Shown here: piece after piece, positions 7,075 to 13,345 of the stretch | Position numbering within the stretch: the first letter of the stretch is position 1 | Layout of the letters: every line of letters begins with the position of its first letter | Assembly (NCBI GenBank): GCA_019118985.1 | Contig: DWXX01000040.1 | Location: 1 to 15,930 of the forward strand | Direction: 5' to 3' | Length of the DNA stretch: 15,930 bases | DNA from: Candidatus Faecalibacterium faecipullorum | Lineage (GTDB): Bacteria > Bacillota > Clostridia > Oscillospirales > Ruminococcaceae | The notes under the pieces: generated by a model | Database searches by the model: none | Seen by the model: only the letters and a program-made list of their open reading frames with translations | What the model was told of the DNA's origin: nothing | Made by a program: the position numbers and the translations under genes

Positions 7075-7554
7075 TTATACCAGCAGCATCCCCAGCACCG
7101 CCCCGGCGGCAAAGCCCAGCCGCCGGTCCAGCCCGGCCGAGAGCCGTTCGTCCTCCCGCGCCTGCGCGAGGAAGGCCGCCATCCGCTCGAGGTAATAGTC
7201 CAGCCGGGCGCACTCCTGCCCGGCGCCGGCGCGCCCCAAATCGGCCAGGCACGCCCGCAGGCAGTCCGCCTCCTCCGGGCGGAGGGGGGCGGGCGGCTCC
7301 ACCTGCCCGAAGGCGTCCGCCGCCCCCATCGCCCGGCCCAGGGGGGTGCGCGGGTCCTGTTCAGCCGCCAGGACCGGGTACAGCCGCCCCAGGTCGGCGC
7401 GGCGGTAGCCGATCTCCTGCCGCAGCCGGGTCAGCAGGGCGATGGCCTCTTCCAGCGCCATGCGCCGGGCGGTCATCCGCTGCCGGCGTGCGTCCCCGGC
7501 GCAAAAGCCCCCCGCGGCCAGCAGCGCCGCAGCCAAAAGCCGCAGGGCGCTCAT
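7075..7554 (-). CDS. spoIIIAB: Stage III sporulation protein AB
   Basis: A 159-residue protein resembling the GspF-type platform protein of type II secretion. It has a membrane helix at the N terminus (about 4-20), a cytoplasmic helical domain with LEEAIALLTRLRQEIGYRRADL (the conserved block of the family), and a second membrane helix at the C terminus (LGFAAGAVLGMLLV). It is the expected partner of the SpoIIIAA ATPase. The ATG overlaps the spoIIIAA stop as ATGA, so the two are translationally coupled. The cytoplasmic domain is rich in Ala and Arg, as expected from the local base composition, but no residues look missing. Confidence 0.92.
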   Translation of the reverse strand: MSALRLLAAALLAAGGFCAGDARRQRMTARRMALEEAIALLTRLRQEIGYRRADLGRLYPVLAAEQDPRTPLGRAMGAADAFGQVEPPAPLRPEEADCLRACLADLGRAGAGQECARLDYYLERMAAFLAQAREDERLSAGLDRRLGFAAGAVLGMLLV

Positions 7555-8447
7555 ATCCTATGTACCCCGCTGACAAGGCCGGGGGCTTGTCTGCCGGCCA
7601 GCTGCACCACCGCCCGGATCATCCCCCGCCGGCGCATATAGGCCGCCTGCGGGCGGCACAGCGCCTCCTCAACGCTGGCGGCGTGGAGGGTGGCGATGCA
7701 CCCCACCCCGCCGAAAAAGCCCTGCTCCAGCCCCCGCACCTCGTCCAGGTCCCCCAGCTCGTCCAGCAGGATGACCTGCGGGGCCAGGGTGCGCAGCGCC
7801 ATCTGGACCGCCCGGGCCTTGGGCAGCCCGGCGATCAGGTCCACCGGCGGGCGGGCCGCGGCCGTCTGCGCCGGCCAGAGCTCCTCCCGCTCGTCGACCA
7901 CCGCCACCGCCCGGCCCAGCCCGGCCAGGTAGGCCGCCATCCCGCGCAGCAGGGTGGTCTTGCCGCTGTCCGGCTCGCCGGCCACCAGCACCCCGGTGAA
8001 CCGCCCCTGCAAAAGCCCCCGCACAGCCTCGGGCAGCTCGCCCTGACAGTCCCGGGCGACCCGCAGGTCGATGGACTGCACCTCCTGCAGCACCACCCCC
8101 TCTTCGGGGTGGAGGAAGTACCGTCCCCCCACCCCCGCCCGGTGCCCGCCGGGCAGGGTCAGGTAGCCCTGCGCCAGCTCTGCCTGATGGGTGTGGACCG
8201 ACCCGCCGCAGAGGGCGTAGAGGGCCTGTTCCATCTGCGCCCTGCTTGGCCGCAACGCGGCCAACGCCCCGGGGCAGCCGGGGGTCTCGGCCGCCGGGCG
8301 CAGCGCGCCGCCCACGTTCAGCCAGACCGGGCAGCCCGCCCGCAGCCGTACTTCATGCACCCGCCGCGCCGTCTCGGCCGCGAGCTGCGCCAGCGGCCCC
8401 GCCAGCGACGCGGGCAAAGCGCCCACCGCCTGTCGATACTCGTCCAT
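7551..8447 (-). CDS. spoIIIAA: Stage III sporulation protein AA (secretion-type ATPase)
   Basis: A 298-residue cytoplasmic AAA/VirB11-like ATPase, normal for the family. The N-terminal domain has RVHEVRLRAGCPV (29-41) and the GYLTLPGGHRAGVGGRY block (94-110). The C-terminal ATPase domain has a Walker A, GEPDSGKT (147-154), and a Walker B, VILLDELGD (215-223). FFGGVGCIATLHAAS follows. It is thought to power the SpoIIIA channel from the mother cell. The ATG at 8447 follows an ideal AAGGAGG (8457-8463) with a 9-base gap. It is the first gene of the eight-gene operon, and a candidate sigma-E promoter lies just upstream. In Bacillus the operon is sigma-E dependent. Confidence 0.95.
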   Translation of the reverse strand: MDEYRQAVGALPASLAGPLAQLAAETARRVHEVRLRAGCPVWLNVGGALRPAAETPGCPGALAALRPSRAQMEQALYALCGGSVHTHQAELAQGYLTLPGGHRAGVGGRYFLHPEEGVVLQEVQSIDLRVARDCQGELPEAVRGLLQGRFTGVLVAGEPDSGKTTLLRGMAAYLAGLGRAVAVVDEREELWPAQTAAARPPVDLIAGLPKARAVQMALRTLAPQVILLDELGDLDEVRGLEQGFFGGVGCIATLHAASVEEALCRPQAAYMRRRGMIRAVVQLAGRQAPGLVSGVHRI

Positions 8448-8476
8448 CCTCTTCCGCCTCCTTGCCGCTTTACCCC

Positions 8477-8505
8477 ATCTTATGGGCCGGCGGCCCGGTT
8501 TAGAA
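8477..8505 (-). promoter_or_regulatory. Candidate sigma-E promoter of the spoIIIA operon
   Basis: On the minus strand CATAAGAT (8484-8477) agrees with six of eight positions of the sigma-E -10 (CATACAnT). Fourteen bases upstream is TTCTAAA (8505-8499), a poor match to the -35. The predicted start near 8470 leaves the AAGGAGG intact in a leader of about 22 bases. Two dyads cover the spacer and -35: GGGCCG-G-CGGCCC (8484-8496) and CCGGTT-TAG-AACCGG (8495-8509). The position is right for sigma-E control known from Bacillus, but the weak -35 keeps this tentative. Confidence 0.4.
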
Positions 8506-8517
8506 CCGGCGCAGAAA

Positions 8518-8563
8518 GCGGGCGGGGCCTTCTGTTCCGGAAAGCCCCGCCCGCGCGGTTTTT
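8518..8563 (+). terminator. GC-rich 11-bp hairpin between spoIVB and spoIIIAA, T-tract on the plus strand
   Basis: GCGGGCGGGGC (8518-8528) and GCCCCGCCCGC (8544-8554) are perfect inverted repeats with a 15-base loop that itself contains TTCCGGAA. On the plus strand GCGG and then five Ts (8559-8563) follow. On the minus strand, where both neighbouring genes lie, only TTTCTGC follows. It probably still separates spoIVB from spoIIIA transcripts as a partial terminator. The strict T-tract, however, faces the other way. Confidence 0.55.
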
Positions 8564-8579
8564 CTCTTGTTATTTGCTG

Positions 8580-9815
8580 TTATTTGCCGGGCGCAAGGGT
8601 CTCGGCCTGCGCCAGCATGGTCTCGGCAAAGATGGCGTACCCCCGGGTGGGGTCGTTGACCAGCACATGGGTCACCGCCCCGGCCAGCCGCCCGTTCTGC
8701 AAAATGGGGCTGCCGCTCATCCCCTGCACGATGCCCCCCGTCTCGGCCAGCAGGTCCGGATCGGTGACGTGCACCACCATGTTGCGGACCGCCTCGGCGT
8801 CGGTGACCTTCTCGATCTCGACGTCGTAGAGGCGGGGCTGCTGCCCGGCGGTGGTGGTCAGGATCTGGGCCGGGCCTTCTACCACCTCCTGCGCGAAGGC
8901 CACCTCCATCGCCTGCCCGGCGAACAGGTCGGTGCGGGTGGAGCCGTAGACCCCGTTCTCGCCGTTGAGCTCGATGGCGCCGGCGGCCTGGCTGCCGATG
9001 AAGCGGCCCTTCAGCTCGCCGGGGGCGCCGACGGCGCCCACCGTGCAGCCCACGATCTCACAGGGGACGATCTCGCCGCTGCGCAGGGCGATGCTCTGCC
9101 CGGTGTCCCCGTCGCTGATGGAATGGCCCAGCCCGGCAAAGACGCCGATCCCCTCGTCGATGAAGGTCAGGGTGCCCACCCCCGCCGAGGAGTCCCGCAC
9201 CCACATCCCCGCCCGCCAGCTGCCGGCGGCTGCGTCCCAGCAGGGGGTCAGGGTGGTCTGCTGCTGGCAGTCGTCCCGGATATAGACCACCTGCACCGGC
9301 CGCCCGGCCGCGGCGTCGAGGGCGGCGCGGACGGCGTCGTTGTTCTCGGTGGCGGTCTCGCCGATCCGGACCACCCGGTCCCCCAACCGCAGCCCGGCCT
9401 CTTTGGCGGGGTTGCGCGGCGCGCCGTCGGGGCCCGCCGAGTCGGTGAAGCCGACGATCAGCGCCCCTTCCGAGAACATCTTGACCCCGAAGGGCGCCCC
9501 GCTGACGGTGACGCTCGGCCGCGGGGTGACGACCGCCTGCACCCGCTTGACCGGGAAGACCCCGCCGATGGCGAGGGTGGCCTGGTAGCTGCCCGCCGTC
9601 CGGGTGCTGGCCACGTTCCGGCTGCCGGACGCCGACAGCGGCTCGACCCACGCGAAGCGGGGCAGCTCCAGCGGCTGGCCCGGCTCGAGGGAGACATGGT
9701 CGGGCAGGCTGCTGTACAGCCACCCCAGCCCCGCCGCCGCCGCGGCCAGCAGATAGGATGCGCACAGCCCCAGGCAGCGGGCTGCGCCGTGTTTTTTACG
9801 ACCTGGATCTCTCAC
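8580..9815 (-). CDS. spoIVB: SpoIVB serine peptidase (family S55), sigma-K checkpoint signal
   Basis: A 411-residue protein with an N-terminal membrane anchor (about 13-33), a PDZ domain (about 105-182, with PRPSVTVSGAPFGVKMF and AGLRLGDRVVRIGE), and a C-terminal S55 peptidase domain. By spacing and motif the catalytic triad is His231 (in GLGHSI), Asp352 (in VTDPD) and Ser367 (in GIVQGMSGSPIL). The domain begins GMWVRDSSAGVGTLTF. SpoIVB is secreted from the forespore into the intermembrane space, where it cleaves SpoIVFA and lets SpoIVFB activate pro-sigma-K. The start is GTG at 9815, overlapping the stop of the GerAB-like gene (GTGA). The setting is unusual: spoIVB normally lies between recN and spo0A, and here it is the third gene of a ger operon. 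In Bacillus it is transcribed by sigma-F and sigma-G, which fits the promoter upstream of this operon. A second copy elsewhere in the genome cannot be excluded. Confidence 0.94.
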   Translation of the reverse strand: MRDPGRKKHGAARCLGLCASYLLAAAAAGLGWLYSSLPDHVSLEPGQPLELPRFAWVEPLSASGSRNVASTRTAGSYQATLAIGGVFPVKRVQAVVTPRPSVTVSGAPFGVKMFSEGALIVGFTDSAGPDGAPRNPAKEAGLRLGDRVVRIGETATENNDAVRAALDAAAGRPVQVVYIRDDCQQQTTLTPCWDAAAGSWRAGMWVRDSSAGVGTLTFIDEGIGVFAGLGHSISDGDTGQSIALRSGEIVPCEIVGCTVGAVGAPGELKGRFIGSQAAGAIELNGENGVYGSTRTDLFAGQAMEVAFAQEVVEGPAQILTTTAGQQPRLYDVEIEKVTDAEAVRNMVVHVTDPDLLAETGGIVQGMSGSPILQNGRLAGAVTHVLVNDPTRGYAIFAETMLAQAETLAPGK

Positions 9816-10684
9816 TTTGCTTGCGCTCCCTTGTCGTCATCTTGCGGGCATTGCCCGCAGCCCAGCCGCCACAGCGCCCGCAGCACCCCCGCCAGCAGGC
9901 AGATCCGCCAGAGGGCGGCCGCCAGCCAGACCAGCAGGAGCAGCGCGTCCAGCCGGGAGAAGTAGCCCAGCGCCCAGGCCCGCAGCAGCTCGACGCCGGT
10001 ATAATCGGGGCCGGCCAGCCGGCCCAGCACCAGCTCGAGGGCCAGCGCGTAGCCGGCCTGCGCCGCAAAAGGCCAGAAGGGCAGCAGCGCCCCCCGCCGC
10101 TGCTGCCGGCCGGCAGCCAGCAGCGGCAGGGCGAAGTATTCGGGGTACAGCCCCGCCGGCGGCCAGCCGTCGGCCAGCAGCCCCGCCCCGCCGGCGGCGA
10201 ACAGCCGCTGCCAGCGCATCTGATCCCACACGCCGGCCAGGCAGACCAGCAGCCCGGCGGCCAAAAGCCACCACAGCGCCCGGGCCGAGCGGTCCAGCGC
10301 GCCGGCGTCCATCTGCCAGGAGAACAGCAGCAGCACCGGCAGCACCGCCAGCAGCGCGTTGGTGCCGAAGTGCTCCCGGCAGACCATCTGCGCCGCGGCG
10401 GCGGTGCGCACCGCCTCGGCGGCAAACCAGAGAAAGAACCCCCAGGCGGCCAGCCGCGGCAGCGCCCCCCGCCCGCTGAACAACCCCAGCCGCCGGGCCG
10501 CCAGGCCGAACAGCCGGGACGCCGCCGCCAGCGCCCCCGCGCTGACCAGCCCCAGCAGCACCACGCTGCGGGCGCTGTACGCCCCCGCCGGGCCCCGGAA
10601 GCTGCCGGCCAGCGCAGCCGTCACCAGCCCAAGCCCAAGGGAGGAGGGCGAAAAGCCGCCACGTTCATCCCGCGTGCCGGTCAT
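9812..10684 (-). CDS. Polytopic membrane protein, probable divergent GerAB-type germination permease
   Basis: A 290-residue membrane protein with about eight hydrophobic segments; family members usually have about 365 residues and ten segments. The best match to the GerAB (spore germination permease) family is at the C terminus. The order there is VELLRAWALGYFSRLDALLLLVWLAA followed by RICLLAGVLRALW, which mirrors the family's Pt-E-L-R...F-x-x-R-x-DAL...W pattern. The middle part (AGLLADGWPPAGLYPEYFALPLL) also sits where the family has its substrate-binding region. The N-terminal segments are hard to align and seem shortened or rewritten, and the soluble tail ends in CPQDDDKGAQAK. The ATG at 10684 is behind GAGGAGG and overlaps the GerA-type gene by 20 bases, as in gerA operons. 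I infer a B subunit for the A protein next to it; the sequence alone does not prove this. It could also be another sporulation membrane protein. Confidence 0.6.
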   Translation of the reverse strand: MTGTRDERGGFSPSSLGLGLVTAALAGSFRGPAGAYSARSVVLLGLVSAGALAAASRLFGLAARRLGLFSGRGALPRLAAWGFFLWFAAEAVRTAAAAQMVCREHFGTNALLAVLPVLLLFSWQMDAGALDRSARALWWLLAAGLLVCLAGVWDQMRWQRLFAAGGAGLLADGWPPAGLYPEYFALPLLAAGRQQRRGALLPFWPFAAQAGYALALELVLGRLAGPDYTGVELLRAWALGYFSRLDALLLLVWLAAALWRICLLAGVLRALWRLGCGQCPQDDDKGAQAK

Positions 10685-12155
10685 GTCCGCGCCTCCTCTG
10701 CCAGATGTTGAAGGGCCGGCGGGACATCCTGCGGTAGTCCCGGCGGATCACCCCGTCGTCGGCCATCGGCCTGTGGGGGAAGGTGTCGGGGGCGAGATAG
10801 GGCACCCCGAAGGCCGACACCCCCGACAGGCTGAACAGGACGACCAGAAAGACCGCCGCCAGCCCCACCGGCCCGGCCAGCCCGGCCGACAGCACCACCG
10901 CCAGCCGCAGCAAGGTGGCCGGCTCGTAGAGGGAGGGGGTGATGAACACCGCCACCGATGTGATGCAGGCGGTGAGGATGACCGGGGTACTCATCAGCCC
11001 GGCGGCGATGGCGGCGTCCCCGATGATGAGGGCGGCCACCAGGCTGACCGAGTGCCCCAGTGACTGCGGCATCCGCAGCCCGGCCTCCCGGATGATCTCG
11101 AGGATCAGAATGACCATCACCATCTCGGCGAAGAGGGGCAGGGGCGTCGCCTGCTCGGCCGCCGTGATTTTGTACAGCAGCTGCGGGGGGATCAGTTCGG
11201 GCAGGTAGACCGCCAGACAGACGAACACCCCCGGCAGAAAGATGGTCAGGTAAAAGGACCCGTACTTCAGCACCCGCAGGAAGGAGGAGAAAAAGGCGGT
11301 GGTGGCGTAGTCGTCCAGACACTCGAAGTGCTCGGCGAAGAGGGCGGGCAGCAAAAGGACCGACGGGCTGCCGTTGACCATCACCGCGATCTTGCCCTCG
11401 CAGAGTTTGGCGGCGGCCACCGCCGGCCGCTCGGTGTACCCCACCGGGGTGAACAGGCGGGCCTTTGCCGGCAGCAGCCAGGGGACGAAATAGCTCGAAT
11501 CCAGCAGCAGCGCGGGCTTTGCCCCCTTCAGCAGGCGGCGCACCCGCTCCACCACGCCCGGGTCGGCTTTGCCGCGGCAGTAGCACAGGGCGTACTCGGT
11601 CTTCATGGCGGTGTCGGCCTGCGCCACCTCCATCACCAGGCCGCCGGTGCGGATCAGCCGGCGCAGCAGGCTCAGGTTGACCCGCAGCAGGTCGGAGAAC
11701 CCTTCCCTGCTGCCCCGCAGGTTCCCCTCGCCCGACGGCTCGCCGATGGCGCGGCTCTTGAGGCTCTGCGCCGAAAAGGCGACGCCCGCCCCGCAGCCGT
11801 CCACCAGCAGAACAGCGAAGCCGGCCGTCAGCCGCATCACCGCGTCCTCCGTCGTCCGCACAGGGGCGCTCTCGGCCGGCAGGTCGGAGTGATACATCAG
11901 CCAGTCGTAGACCTGCCGCCCGCAGGGCGCCTGCCCGCCTGACCGGGCGGCTTGTTCCAGCCTTTCCCCCGCCCGGTCGACGGCGTCGAGGGCCATGGTC
12001 CACAGCGAGGACAGGCTCGCCATCCCGTCGAAGAGGACGATGGCCCCGTCGCACCCGCAGACCGTGATCCGCTTTGCATAATAATCGGCCGAGGCGCCAA
12101 ACATGGTATCGAGCGCCGCCAGATTTTCACTGAGCTTTTCCGCGAGCTGTCCCAT
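10665..12155 (-). CDS. Spore germination receptor A subunit (GerA/GerKA/SpoVAF family)
   Basis: A 496-residue protein of the GerA family. The soluble N-terminal part (1 to about 290) contains FGASADYYAKRI near its start. It ends with PALLLDSSYF, PVGYTERPAVAAAKLCEGKIAV and NGSPSVLLLPALFAEHF, all hallmark blocks. The membrane part has four to six helices, including LFAEMVMVILILEIIREAGLRMPQ and SVSLVAALIIGDAAIAAGL, where family members usually have IGQAA. The reading frame is open further upstream, but the ATG at 12155 follows an ideal AAGGAGG at nine bases and gives the normal N terminus. The protein acts in the spore inner membrane as part of a nutrient-gated ion channel (GerA) or an amplifier (SpoVAF). 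It is followed by a GerAB-like gene but no gerC gene. The promoter region fits sigma-G. GerA versus SpoVAF type cannot be decided by eye. Confidence 0.9.
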   Translation of the reverse strand: MGQLAEKLSENLAALDTMFGASADYYAKRITVCGCDGAIVLFDGMASLSSLWTMALDAVDRAGERLEQAARSGGQAPCGRQVYDWLMYHSDLPAESAPVRTTEDAVMRLTAGFAVLLVDGCGAGVAFSAQSLKSRAIGEPSGEGNLRGSREGFSDLLRVNLSLLRRLIRTGGLVMEVAQADTAMKTEYALCYCRGKADPGVVERVRRLLKGAKPALLLDSSYFVPWLLPAKARLFTPVGYTERPAVAAAKLCEGKIAVMVNGSPSVLLLPALFAEHFECLDDYATTAFFSSFLRVLKYGSFYLTIFLPGVFVCLAVYLPELIPPQLLYKITAAEQATPLPLFAEMVMVILILEIIREAGLRMPQSLGHSVSLVAALIIGDAAIAAGLMSTPVILTACITSVAVFITPSLYEPATLLRLAVVLSAGLAGPVGLAAVFLVVLFSLSGVSAFGVPYLAPDTFPHRPMADDGVIRRDYRRMSRRPFNIWQRRRGHDRHAG

Positions 12156-12190
12156 CCGTGCCCCCTCCTTTTCTGCATCGTTCGCAAAGC

Positions 12191-12220
12191 CAGTATGCCC
12201 GGCGGCCGCCCGATTCATAC
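12191..12220 (-). promoter_or_regulatory. Candidate sigma-G promoter of the ger-spoIVB unit, in a near-symmetric divergent region
   Basis: On the minus strand GTATG (12220-12216) and CATACTG (12197-12191) are 18 bases apart. As I recall it, the Bacillus sigma-G consensus is GHATR-N18-CATnHTA, so this is five of five and six of seven. The start would be near 12184, leaving the AAGGAGG of the ger gene intact. Because GTATG is the reverse complement of CATAC, the same bases also read GTATG-N18-CATACCC on the plus strand. That reading has a weaker -10 and would start at or after the ribosome site of the DUF421 gene. Confidence 0.55.
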
Positions 12221-12237
12221 CCGGGAGGTACCCTGTT

Positions 12238-12906
12238 TTGAAGCTGCTCGTTTTCCGCACCTTACTGATCTACCTGTGCGTCCTGTTCGCCATGCGGCTG
12301 ATGGGCAAACGCCAGCTGGGGGAGCTGCAGCCCGAAGAGCTGGTCTCCACCATGCTGATCTCCAACCTCGCCTCCATCTCGATCGAGTCGGAGGAGGTGC
12401 CTGTCACCGCCAGCCTCATCCCGCTGTTCCTGATCGCGGCGCTGGAGCTTTTGGGCTCGGTGCTCAGCTTTTACAGCCGGCGCTTTGCCACCCTGCTGGC
12501 CGGCCGGCCCAAGACGGTGATCCAGGACGGCAAGGTGGACCAGCAGGCTTTGCGGATGCTCCGCCTGACCGCCGCCGACCTGCTGGAGGCGCTGCGCGGC
12601 AAGGACATCTACGACCCGCGTGACGTCTCCTACGCGGTGATCGAGACCAACGGCACCCTCTCGGTGGCCCTCCGCCCCGAGAAAGAGCCCGCCACCCTCG
12701 CCGACCTGGGGCAGGCCGCCCGGGCCAGACAGGCCACCGTCCCCTTCGTGGTGGACGGCCAGGTGCTGGAGGATAACCTGCGCCTGTGCGGCAAGGACAC
12801 CGCCTGGCTGGCCCGCGCCGCCCCTCTGCCCCCCGGGCAGATCCTGCTTTTGCTGGGCAACGACACCGAGGACTTCTTTCTGCTGGAAAAGGAGGACAAG
12901 CGATGA
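12238..12906 (+). CDS. DUF421 (YetF-type) membrane protein
   Basis: A 222-residue protein, normal for the DUF421 family. The N terminus has three hydrophobic segments (3-20, about 34-50, 56-78) with the signature MRLMGKRQLGELQPEELV (19-36) and ISNLASISIE. The soluble part holds the second block, GRPKTVIQDGK (89-99), RLTAADLLEALRGKDIYD (109-126) and YAVIETNGTLSVAL (132-145). The start is TTG at 12238, nine bases after GGGAGG (12223-12228); no in-frame ATG fits, and upstream codons have no family resemblance. Its stop overlaps the start of the DUF4363 gene. In Bacillus, proteins of this family (YetF, YdfS, and 2Duf of spoVA-2mob) have been linked to the spore inner membrane and to wet-heat resistance and germination. 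Divergence from ger genes fits that, but here it is inference. Confidence 0.9.
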   Translation: MKLLVFRTLLIYLCVLFAMRLMGKRQLGELQPEELVSTMLISNLASISIESEEVPVTASLIPLFLIAALELLGSVLSFYSRRFATLLAGRPKTVIQDGKVDQQALRMLRLTAADLLEALRGKDIYDPRDVSYAVIETNGTLSVALRPEKEPATLADLGQAARARQATVPFVVDGQVLEDNLRLCGKDTAWLARAAPLPPGQILLLLGNDTEDFFLLEKEDKR

Positions 12907-13271
12907 AGCGGATCTGGCTGTGCGCCGCCCTTGTGGCGGGCATCCTGCTGCTGACCGGCTACGGCACCCATCGGGTGCGCAGCTTTGCCGGCGAGGTCGC
13001 CGCCTGCCTGGACGCCGCCGAACAGGCCCTCGAGGGCGGCGACCTGCCCGCCGCCCACCAGGCGGTGCTGGAGGGGGCGGCCCTCTGCCGGGCGATGCGG
13101 CAGGACAGCGTCCTCTATCTGCGCACCGAGGACTTTCTCGAGCTGGAGGTCAGCCTGCGGGCCGCCGCCTGCCACCTGACCGAAAACGCACAGGAAGAGG
13201 CCCTGGGCGAGCTGGGCCGCGCCGCCGTCCAGGCCGACAGCCTCGACTGGCTGACCCGCCGCTGGCTGTGA
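12903..13271 (+). CDS. DUF4363 family protein
   Basis: A 122-residue protein with one N-terminal membrane segment or signal (about residues 4-20, IWLCAALVAGILLLTGY) and a helical domain outside the cytoplasm. The helix has an ACLDAAEQALEGGDLPAAHQAVLEG repeat-like stretch (about 34-58), then an aromatic-acidic block YLRTEDFLELEVSLRAAACHL. The last part pairs ALGELGRAAVQAD with a basic C terminus. Clostridia often have a DUF4363 gene directly after a DUF421 gene, and the ATGA overlap here implies co-translation. No function is known. The helix-rich domain suggests a partner-binding role on the far side of the membrane. A bidirectional terminator follows 13 bases after the stop. Confidence 0.75.
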   Translation: MKRIWLCAALVAGILLLTGYGTHRVRSFAGEVAACLDAAEQALEGGDLPAAHQAVLEGAALCRAMRQDSVLYLRTEDFLELEVSLRAAACHLTENAQEEALGELGRAAVQADSLDWLTRRWL

Positions 13272-13283
13272 CGGCGGCAACGC

Positions 13284-13317
13284 AAAACGCCCGCCCCCGG
13301 ACGGGGCGGGCGTTTTT
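13284..13317. terminator. Bidirectional intrinsic terminator between convergent genes
   Basis: AAAACGCCCGCCCC (13284-13297) pairs with GGGGCGGGCGTTTT (13303-13316) around a 5-base loop; a further T follows at 13317. The stem has ten G-C pairs and four A-T pairs. Plus-strand reading terminates the DUF421-DUF4363 transcript; minus-strand reading (T-run from the As) terminates the small gene that ends at 13346. Confidence 0.92.
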
Positions 13318-13345
13318 GCTGTGTAATGGGGCGGGGCGGCCGGGC

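Noticed and set aside
7488..9965. An 825-codon open frame on the plus strand, antisense to spoIIIAA and spoIVB
   Set aside because: The translation is low-complexity (rich in Gln, Pro, Arg, Gly, Ala) with no family motif, while the opposite strand has clear spoIIIAA and spoIVB domains. Long antisense frames are expected in this high-GC codon usage.
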